Below are positions 32,729 to 37,818 of a DNA stretch of 37,818 nucleotides, one piece after another. Made by a program: the position numbers and the translations under genes. Origin of the DNA: Lentimicrobiaceae bacterium (GTDB lineage Bacteria; Bacteroidota; Bacteroidia; Bacteroidales; F082). The notes beneath the pieces were generated by a model. That model was given only the letters and a program-made list of their open reading frames with translations. It made no database searches and was not told the origin of the DNA. Position 1 is the first letter of the stretch, and each line of letters starts with the position of its first letter. Where the stretch lies: contig SUWV01000024.1 of assembly GCA_015061315.1 (NCBI GenBank), forward strand, positions 1 through 37,818, written 5' to 3'.

Positions 32729-33305
32729 TACTTCCTTCGTTGAAGAGCAAGTCGACGATTGATAAATTTGATACAAATCCGTGACGGTCGGCAAAGACTT
32801 GATAGTAGGGTTTCATTTCAAAATTGTTGTAATTATTTTTTGACAATGAAATTCTGAAGTCTCTGTCATCTACAATCTTTTCAAAATCTTCCGTATAGGA
32901 ATATTCCTTTTTTACCTTCAACAATTTCAAGATGGTTTTCAAACAATAATCGTTTAACTCTATTAAAGTGTTAAACTTTTGTTTATAAATCTTTTCAAAA
33001 TAAGGAAAATAATAATCGAAGTATGCTGACTTCCTGTATGCTGATTCCAGGCATCTAAGGTGTATTTGTTGCCAAGCTTCCTTATAACTTATTTCAATGT
33101 CTTTTGTCAAAGTATGATTGCCGTTTGTTTTTATCACAGGAATTGTCAGTGTTTGGATTCCGTTGGCAGTCATAACATTGCATCTTGTTCTGCATGACTG
33201 TTTCTGATAAGTTTCGTACAACTCAATCGAGACATCGTCAGTTTTTAAGAACAGAGATACATATTCTATTGAAGGCAGATAAGCTGTGGGAAAGATATTA
33301 GACAT
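32709..33305 (-). CDS. WbqC family protein
   Basis: A 198-aa protein with the family pattern FPTAYLPSIEYVSLFL at the N-terminus, CRTRCNVMTANGIQTLTIPV (36-55), and WQQIHLRCLESAYRKSAYFDYYFPYFEKIY (78-107) in the middle. WbqC-like proteins occur in O-antigen or capsule clusters and elsewhere in Bacteroidota; the biochemical role is not settled. It overlaps the thioredoxin stop codon by one base (TAATG), so the two are translationally coupled. The last five residues (SMYNV) and the stop come from an ATTATAC heptamer array, so the native C-terminus may have been extended or trimmed by the repeat. Confidence 0.85.
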   Translation of the reverse strand: MSNIFPTAYLPSIEYVSLFLKTDDVSIELYETYQKQSCRTRCNVMTANGIQTLTIPVIKTNGNHTLTKDIEISYKEAWQQIHLRCLESAYRKSAYFDYYFPYFEKIYKQKFNTLIELNDYCLKTILKLLKVKKEYSYTEDFEKIVDDRDFRISLSKNNYNNFEMKPYYQVFADRHGFVSNLSIVDLLFNEGSNSMYNV

Positions 33306-33778
33306 TATTTAATAAGGTGCTTGTTGATTAAATTTTCATATTCTTCTTTGCTCAATGCTCCGACTTGCGACAATGGCTGTCCATCTGTCGGAAAGAAAAA
33401 TACTGTTGGGATATTTCTCACTTTGAAGATTGTCGGCAGCTTTTGTTCCTTGTCGACATTGACCTTATAGACGATTATTTCATCTTCATATTTCTGTGCC
33501 ATCTCTTCCATAATAGGGGCTACTTTTTTGCAAGGACCGCACCAGTCGGCATAGAAATCTATTATACAAGGTAGTTTGCCTTGATATGCAAAAGAGTCGG
33601 GATAACGTTCTATATCCCACACTTTTTTGACGAAAGTCTTGTAATCTAATGACTTTACGTATGTATTATCTTCAACTGCATTTTCTTGCTGAGTATTATT
33701 GGCGCTTTTCTCTTTTTTTGAGCCGCCGCAAGAAGCTAACATAATGGCTGTTAATACTAAAACAAATATTTTTTTCAT
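33305..33778 (-). CDS. lipoprotein thioredoxin-fold protein
   Basis: A 157-aa exported thiol-disulfide protein: lipoprotein signal with lipobox LASC (C17), a Gly/Ser/Lys/Asn/Gln-rich linker (18-40), and a thioredoxin domain with DFYADWCGPCKK (C80, C83), VNVDKEQKLPTIFKV and the cis-proline segment NIPTVFFFP. It should be tethered to a membrane and face the periplasm. The CGPC pair is that of reducing thioredoxins, so an electron donor would be required. First gene of a two-gene unit with WbqC. Confidence 0.92.
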   Translation of the reverse strand: MKKIFVLVLTAIMLASCGGSKKEKSANNTQQENAVEDNTYVKSLDYKTFVKKVWDIERYPDSFAYQGKLPCIIDFYADWCGPCKKVAPIMEEMAQKYEDEIIVYKVNVDKEQKLPTIFKVRNIPTVFFFPTDGQPLSQVGALSKEEYENLINKHLIK

Positions 33779-33868
33779 GTCGTTAGTTGTATTTTTATAT
33801 GTAAAAAATGACTTTGTAAAGATACTATTTATTTCCTTTAATAACTTAAAAAATATGATTTTGTTTTG

Positions 33869-33900
33869 TTTGTAAATGTAAATAATAAAATGTATCTTTG
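33869..33900 (+). promoter_or_regulatory. Bacteroidota promoter for the DHS-like gene
   Basis: TTTG (33869-33872), a 20-bp spacer and TATCTTTG (33893-33900), one of the best consensus matches in the window. The ATG is 36 bases downstream. Confidence 0.72.
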
Positions 33901-33936
33901 CACCACAAAATGAGTTTCAATTAAAATTTAATAACA

Positions 33937-34974
33937 ATGGAGAAAAAAGATTTATTGAAAGATGTTATTAAACACATCGACATAAAAAGTTACAATTCAA
34001 CAGAATTAGTTGATGCAATGCGTAATATGTCATTCACATCACGCGACACTGCACGCGCAGCCGACATTTTGATGATGATGTGTAAAGAAAAAGAATGTAC
34101 TAACATCTTGACATTGGCCGGTTCAACATCAGCAGCAGGTTGTATGCAAGTTTATGTTGACATGGTACGTAATAAGATGATTGACGTTGTTGTTGCAACA
34201 GGCGCTTCTATCATCGACATGGATTTGTTTGAAGCTCTCGGTTTTAAACATTATATCGGTGAAAAAGAAAATGTCATTCCAGATACAACATTACGTGATC
34301 TTTACATAGACCGTATTTATGATACATATATCGATGAAGAAGAACTTCAAGCTTGCGACCACACTACTTTTGAAATCGCTAATATGCTAGAAGCTCGTCC
34401 TTATTCATCACGCGAATTTATCTATGAGATTGGAAAATGGTTACACGAAGGTAACGCTGTTAAGAAAGACAGTTTGATTCAGACATGTTACGAGTGTGGC
34501 GTGCCAATCTTCGTTCCAGCATTCAGCGACTCATCAGCTGGTTTCGGTATCGGTAAACATCAGTGGGAAAGAATGCAGAAAGGCGAGAAATATCTCTCTA
34601 TCGACTCTGTTAAAGACTTCATTGAATTGACACAAATAAAGATGCAAGCTCCAGAAACAGGTTTGTTCATGGTGGGTGGCGGCGCTCCTAAAAACTTCGC
34701 TCAAGATACAGTCGTTTGTGCTGAAATACTCGGCTATGAAACACCAATGCACAAATACGCTATCCAAATCACAGTGGCTGACGTTCGCGACGGCGCTTGC
34801 TCATCATCAACATTGTTGGAAGCTGGCTCATGGGGCAAGGTAAGCCACCAACTCCAACAAATGGTTTATGCTGAAGGTACAACAGTAATTCCTTTGATTG
34901 CATCGTACGTCTATCACAACGGACCATGGCAAGAAAGAGAATACAAAAACTGGCAAAAGATATATCAGAAGTAA
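33937..34974 (+). CDS. deoxyhypusine synthase family protein (homospermidine-synthase-like)
   Basis: A 345-aa protein with the DHS fold signature: TLAGSTSAAG (59-68), VVVATGASIIDMD (84-96), VPIFVPAFSDSSAGFGIG (189-206), and GGGAPKNFAQ (247-256), whose K252 corresponds to the lysine that forms the enzyme-butylimine intermediate in DHS. Bacteria have no eIF5A, so this cannot be classical hypusination. Some bacterial homologues make homospermidine or related polyamines from putrescine or spermidine, and that is the likeliest role here. No arginine or ornithine decarboxylase is in the window. Strong promoter upstream and intrinsic terminator downstream: a single-gene unit. Confidence 0.88.
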   Translation: MEKKDLLKDVIKHIDIKSYNSTELVDAMRNMSFTSRDTARAADILMMMCKEKECTNILTLAGSTSAAGCMQVYVDMVRNKMIDVVVATGASIIDMDLFEALGFKHYIGEKENVIPDTTLRDLYIDRIYDTYIDEEELQACDHTTFEIANMLEARPYSSREFIYEIGKWLHEGNAVKKDSLIQTCYECGVPIFVPAFSDSSAGFGIGKHQWERMQKGEKYLSIDSVKDFIELTQIKMQAPETGLFMVGGGAPKNFAQDTVVCAEILGYETPMHKYAIQITVADVRDGACSSSTLLEAGSWGKVSHQLQQMVYAEGTTVIPLIASYVYHNGPWQEREYKNWQKIYQK

Positions 34975-35012
34975 GACTTGGCGTCTAATGACGAAAGCCT
35001 AAAGTCTAATGG

Positions 35013-35049
35013 AGGAACTGCTATGATAAAATGGCAGTTCCTTTTTTTA
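35013..35049 (+). terminator. intrinsic terminator after the DHS-like gene
   Basis: AGGAACTGC (35013-35021) pairs perfectly with GCAGTTCCT (35034-35042) around a 12-base loop, followed by an unbroken T run. Confidence 0.92.
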
Positions 35050-35082
35050 TTTGAAAACTAACTAAATAATTCTTAATTAATT

Positions 35083-35218
35083 GGGCGTTCCGGCAAGCCG
35101 TCGGGCTTTCCGCTATATCTTTGCTCGCTCGTCCCGCTACCAGAACATGTTCTGTTTCCTAAAAATTCCCCACATCAAAATATCGCTCGCAAAGGATGCC
35201 GCTCCAATCCCTAACGCA
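35083..35218 (+). repeat. structured dispersed element, copy 2
   Basis: Starts GGGCGTTCCGGCAAGCC and ends CCGCTCCAATCCCTAACGCA, matching copy 1 at both ends. The middle is about 50 bases longer and includes the perfect 14-bp palindrome CAGAACATGTTCTG (35141-35154). The closing stem GCGTT/AACGC and CTTTGC/GCAAAG pairing are conserved. Confidence 0.75.
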
Positions 35219-35290
35219 TTTTTGAAACGTAGAAATTTAGAAATTGTGAACTTGAAAAAATATGCGAAATCTGTGCTTAAAAAATATTTC

Positions 35291-35318
35291 GTCTTTCGTC
35301 TTTCGTCTTTCGTCTTTT
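35291..35318. repeat. 7-bp array (GTCTTTC) against the hutI promoter
   Basis: Three GTCTTTC and one GTCTTTT end two bases before TATCTTTG. The 17-mer GTCTTTTCTTATCTTTG (35312-35328) is repeated exactly at 36804-36820 in front of the last gene. Confidence 0.85.
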
Positions 35319-35320
35319 CT

Positions 35321-35328
35321 TATCTTTG
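35321..35328 (+). promoter_or_regulatory. -7 box (TATCTTTG) for hutI
   Basis: Exact consensus 21 bases before the ATG at 35350. Upstream is a heptamer array with no TTG at the usual distance. Confidence 0.65.
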
Positions 35329-35349
35329 TAAAAAATAAAAATCTTCGCT

Positions 35350-36600
35350 ATGTTAATAACAAATATCAAAGAATTAGTCGGCGTGCATGAAGACGGTAGT
35401 CTGATGAAAGCAGGTGCCGCTATGTCGGAAGTGAATCGCATTCCTAATGCGTTCCTATATATAAAAGGTAGTAAGATTGCCGATTACGGCACTATGGATT
35501 CTCCAGAATGTCAGCAATATCTTCAGAAAGAAAGAAGAGTCATCGATGCTAAAGGCGGCATAGTGATGCCAACATTCTGCGACTCGCATACTCATATCGT
35601 TTATGCCAATTCGCGTGAGATGGAGTTTGTAGATAAGATTAAAGGCTTGAGTTACGAAGAGATTGCCAAGAGGGGAGGAGGAATCCTTAACTCCGCTAAG
35701 GCTACAGCCTCTGCCACAGAAGACGAACTCTACGAATCGGCGATGCTGCGTCTCAACGAGATTATGCGTATGGGAACTGGCGCCGTCGAGATTAAGAGCG
35801 GATACGGTCTCTCTACTGAAAGCGAACTTAAGATGTTACGCGTCATAAAACGCCTCAAAGAAAATTCACCGTTGACAATCAAAGCCAATTTCCTCGGCGC
35901 TCACGGAATACCGATGGAATACAGAGGCCGTCAGGAAGAATATGTCGATTTGGTTATCAACGAGATGATGCCATTGGTAGCTACTGAAAACCTCGCTGAT
36001 TTCGTCGATGTTTTCTGCGACAAGGGATTCTTCACCGTTGAAGATACAGAACGCATATTGATGGCAGGCATCAAATACGGCATGCGTCCTAAGATTCACG
36101 CCAACGAGATGGCTGTCTCCGGCGGCGTTCAGGTAGGAGTGAAATACGGAGCTATCTCTGTCGACCATCTCGAGCAGATGGGAATGGAAGAGATAGAAGC
36201 CCTGAAAGGTTCGGAGACTATGCCGACAGTCTTGCCAGGCTGCGCCTTCTTCTTGAATCTCCCGCTTTCGCCAGTAAGAGATATGATAAACGCCGGACTT
36301 CCTGTCGCCATGGCATCCGACTTCAACCCTGGAACTTCGCCTTCGGGTAATATGCAGTTTATCATGTCGGCGGCTTGCATCAGATATAAGATGACACCGG
36401 AAGAGGCATTCAACGCCACGACATTAAACACAGCCTACGCCATGGACGTGAGCCGCGAACTCGGCTCCATCACAAAAGGAAAACTTGCTAATGTCATCAT
36501 TACAAAACCTATGAACGGCTTAGAATTTATGCCATATTATTATGGAGCAAATAAAGTCGAGAAAGTCATTCTTAATGGAAAAGTGACAGTTAACAATTAA
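35350..36600 (+). CDS. hutI: imidazolonepropionase
   Basis: Hydrolyses 4-imidazolone-5-propionate to N-formimidoyl-glutamate, third step of histidine degradation, in the cytoplasm. The 416-aa amidohydrolase has metal ligands in CDSHTHIVYA (H80, H82), substrate-contacting AKRGGGI (106-112) and EIKSGYGL, then LGAHG, KIHANEMA and SVDHLEQM histidine motifs and SDFNPGTSPSGNM near the catalytic Asp. Length is normal. The other hut genes are not adjacent, so the pathway is dispersed or outside the window. The final residues TVNN and the TAA are encoded by a TTAACAA heptamer array. A repeat-derived long hairpin follows. Confidence 0.97.
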   Translation: MLITNIKELVGVHEDGSLMKAGAAMSEVNRIPNAFLYIKGSKIADYGTMDSPECQQYLQKERRVIDAKGGIVMPTFCDSHTHIVYANSREMEFVDKIKGLSYEEIAKRGGGILNSAKATASATEDELYESAMLRLNEIMRMGTGAVEIKSGYGLSTESELKMLRVIKRLKENSPLTIKANFLGAHGIPMEYRGRQEEYVDLVINEMMPLVATENLADFVDVFCDKGFFTVEDTERILMAGIKYGMRPKIHANEMAVSGGVQVGVKYGAISVDHLEQMGMEEIEALKGSETMPTVLPGCAFFLNLPLSPVRDMINAGLPVAMASDFNPGTSPSGNMQFIMSAACIRYKMTPEEAFNATTLNTAYAMDVSRELGSITKGKLANVIITKPMNGLEFMPYYYGANKVEKVILNGKVTVNN

Positions 36601-36624
36601 CAGTTGACAATTGACAGTTAACTT
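36583..36624. repeat. 7-bp array over the hutI stop codon
   Basis: Six heptamers in phase (GTGACAG, TTAACAA, TTAACAG, TTGACAA, TTGACAG, TTAACTT). The TAA stop (36598-36600) is in the third unit. Confidence 0.82.
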
Positions 36625-36634
36625 AAAAGGACAT

Positions 36635-36707
36635 AAATCTCCCACTGATTGGCACTGATTGACACGGATAGCTTCTGTGAATATCAGTGAAATCAGTGGG
36701 ATTTTTT
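36635..36707 (+). terminator. long imperfect hairpin built of 10-bp repeats, likely hutI terminator
   Basis: The left arm (36635-36665) holds CACTGATTGG and CACTGATTGA and starts AAATCTCCCAC. The right arm (36677-36707) reads back as AATCCCACTGATTTCACTGAT and ends in a T run. The arms pair over about 25 positions with small bulges. The 10-bp unit resembles CACGAATTTA inside the TPM gene near 8230. Confidence 0.7.
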
Positions 36708-36709
36708 AT

Positions 36710-36728
36710 GGACACATTCAATGTGTTC
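36710..36728. repeat. palindromic element, core CATTCAATGTG
   Basis: GGACACATT-C-AATGTGTTC is an inverted repeat with nine pairs (one G-T), matching the elements at 5888 and 18848. It directly abuts an 8-bp array. Confidence 0.8.
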
Positions 36729-36813
36729 GTTGACTCGGTGACTTGGTGACTCAGTGACTTGGCGACTTTAAAAAAATCTTTCGCTTTTTGTCTTTTGTCT
36801 TTTGTCTTTTCTT
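36729..36813. repeat. 8-bp then 7-bp arrays upstream of the last gene
   Basis: Five octamers of GGTGACTT type (36729-36768), the reverse complement of the GTCACCAA family seen inside the DNA methyltransferase, are followed by three TTTTGTC heptamers and a TTTTCTT (36786-36813) that run into the -7 box. Confidence 0.83.
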
Positions 36814-36820
36814 ATCTTTG
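36813..36820 (+). promoter_or_regulatory. -7 box (TATCTTTG) for the beta-helix gene
   Basis: Exact consensus 43 bases before the ATG at 36864. TTTG occurs every 7 bp in the adjoining array, with spacers of 8, 15 and 22 bp; 22 is closest to the usual 19-21. Confidence 0.6.
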
Positions 36821-36863
36821 TTGTACTGAAATTATGAAATTAATAATTCAAAACAATAGAGAT

Positions 36864-37818
36864 ATGAAAACAACTTATCCGAAGAAGCTTGTTGTGAGTG
36901 TTGTGCTAGTGATACTCAGTATGTTACAGATTACTGTGACGGCTTCGCAAATCACTCCTCCCTACACGAGTGTTGATAACGATATAGTTGGAGTGAGCAA
37001 TTTTAGAGGAGATGCCAATCTCTCAAATGACACGACGCATATAGCTCCGATATCATTGTCGGAAGGCGGCGAGACAATCTCTAATGATTATGAAAATGCT
37101 CAGCCTCCGAAAGAGTCCCTATCAAATTTTACATTTCCTGATATACAGACGAGGAGTACCACTTCTGCTATAGAAGTCTCTGGCTTGATTGATGCAAGTA
37201 CATTGGAAGATAAAGTAGAACTCGTTCTAACGGGTAATACAAACCTGTTTATGGATGTAAATAAAACGCTTAAATGTATCAGAGGCGATTATGCTCTTAC
37301 GATTAGCGGTGGAAATATCCTAACCCTTAACAATCCAGAGGATTATACAATTGATGTTTATGATGTTACTGTTAGTGCGCCTCTCAATGTAATATCATCA
37401 AATGTTGCCATTGCAGCAAAAAATGGTATAACAATCAATAATACTGTTAACGCTACATCTACCAATACTTGTATAGGCACTGTGAATGGAACTATCTCTA
37501 TCAATGGCGATGTAACAGTTACAACAAACAGCTCTTCCGCAATACTCAACCGAGGCTTGGATAATGGTGGCGATATAATTATCAATAATGGTGTAATTAA
37601 AGCCACAGGAGGTAATTCCGGTATATGGGCATATGGTATCGCGGCACGTGGAAGTATCACATCGCAAGCAGGAACAATTATCAATGCAACTGGTGGAACA
37701 GGTATCTATGCAGAGGAAGGAAATATCCATTTGGCAGGTGATGTAGTATCAATAGCAAAAGGAGAAACCGGAAGTGGAGTGTATGCAGAAGCCGGAGAAG
37801 TTACGCTCTCGACCATTA
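36864..37818 (+). CDS. secreted beta-helix-like surface protein, truncated by window edge
   Basis: The frame is open to the right edge (318 codons visible). The start at 36864 gives a signal peptide directly (KK at 7-8, hydrophobic 9-26, cleavage near TAS-Q); an in-frame ATG ten codons earlier (36834) is possible but close to the expected transcription start. After a Ser/Asn/Pro-rich region (about 30-105) the sequence becomes a series of short beta-strand repeats of the pattern G-hydrophobic-x-I-N/T-x-G (NGITINNTVN, GTISINGDVTV, GDIIINNGVIKATGG, GSITSQAGTIINATGG, GNIHLAGDVVSIAKG), typical of right-handed beta-helix or polymorphic surface proteins. Likely exported, plausibly by T9SS, but its C-terminus is not visible. 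Function unknown; adhesin-like is the best guess. Confidence 0.75.
   Translation, partial: MKTTYPKKLVVSVVLVILSMLQITVTASQITPPYTSVDNDIVGVSNFRGDANLSNDTTHIAPISLSEGGETISNDYENAQPPKESLSNFTFPDIQTRSTTSAIEVSGLIDASTLEDKVELVLTGNTNLFMDVNKTLKCIRGDYALTISGGNILTLNNPEDYTIDVYDVTVSAPLNVISSNVAIAAKNGITINNTVNATSTNTCIGTVNGTISINGDVTVTTNSSSAILNRGLDNGGDIIINNGVIKATGGNSGIWAYGIAARGSITSQAGTIINATGGTGIYAEEGNIHLAGDVVSIAKGETGSGVYAEAGEVTLSTI

Larger units (their letters stand above)
34975..35349. other. 375-bp gene-free gap
   Basis: It holds an intrinsic terminator (35013-35049), the structured dispersed element copy 2 (35083-35218), a heptamer array and the hutI -7 box. An 85-codon plus-strand frame through the element (35081-35338) is not credible: no family resemblance and codons dictated by the repeats. 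Confidence 0.75.

Noticed and set aside
4861..36813. Interpretation of the arrays as a CRISPR
   Set aside because: Units are 7-8 bp without unique spacers, and no cas gene is present.
37358..37730. Antisense frames in the last gene (108 and 110 codons)
   Set aside because: They arise from the repetitive Asn/Thr/Ile codons of the beta-helix protein; the sense frame has a signal peptide and promoter.

Overview
This window looks like chromosome of an uncultured, AT-rich member of the Bacteroidota, most likely an anaerobic Bacteroidales. Four signs point there. Many start regions carry the phylum's TAnnTTTG promoter -7 box, often with TTG about 20 bases upstream. One secreted protein ends in a type IX secretion (T9SS) sorting domain. 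Another has the TPR, beta-propeller and OmpA layout of the T9SS protein PorE. Most proteins match Bacteroidota housekeeping families. No rRNA, tRNA, CRISPR array, transposase or prophage gene was seen.

Layout. 1-2544 (minus): an ADP-forming acyl-CoA synthetase running off the left edge, and murB. 2629-6572 (plus): two glycosyltransferases and a solitary adenine-N6 DNA methyltransferase. 6639-11663 (minus): ftsE, a TPM/TPM/LemA cluster and htpG. 11857-15269 (plus): a DUF4143 ATPase, a SAM methyltransferase and an acyl-ACP thioesterase, facing a TrmH-type rRNA methyltransferase (15277-16047). 16214-24923 (plus): a lipoprotein, a membrane-anchored PHP phosphoesterase, a YggS-type PLP protein, an LTA-synthase-like sulfatase-fold protein, ffh, folD and the PorE-like protein. 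24925-30453 (minus): acyl-CoA ligase, a T9SS-exported SGNH hydrolase, 1-pyrroline-5-carboxylate dehydrogenase and an NlpC/P60 peptidase. 30559-32625 (plus): a 7TM-HD phosphodiesterase. 32709-33778 (minus): WbqC and a lipoprotein thioredoxin. 33937-37818 (plus): a deoxyhypusine-synthase-like protein, hutI, and a large secreted beta-helix protein running off the right edge.

Metabolism (inference). Proline and histidine catabolic enzymes together with an ADP-forming acyl-CoA synthetase would suit an amino-acid fermenter that makes ATP from acyl-CoA.

The most unusual content is not a gene. Short imperfect tandem arrays with a strict 7-bp or 8-bp period, many of about four units, lie in most intergenic gaps. 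They run through stop codons, abut promoter -7 boxes and sit in frame inside at least three conserved enzymes, including the DNA methyltransferase just before its NPPW motif. A short palindrome with core CATYSAATGTG accompanies them. Separately, a structured element of about 85-135 bp occurs in two clear copies and one diverged copy, and the diverged copy has a compensatory change in its closing stem. These two repeat systems are the best candidates for something undescribed.
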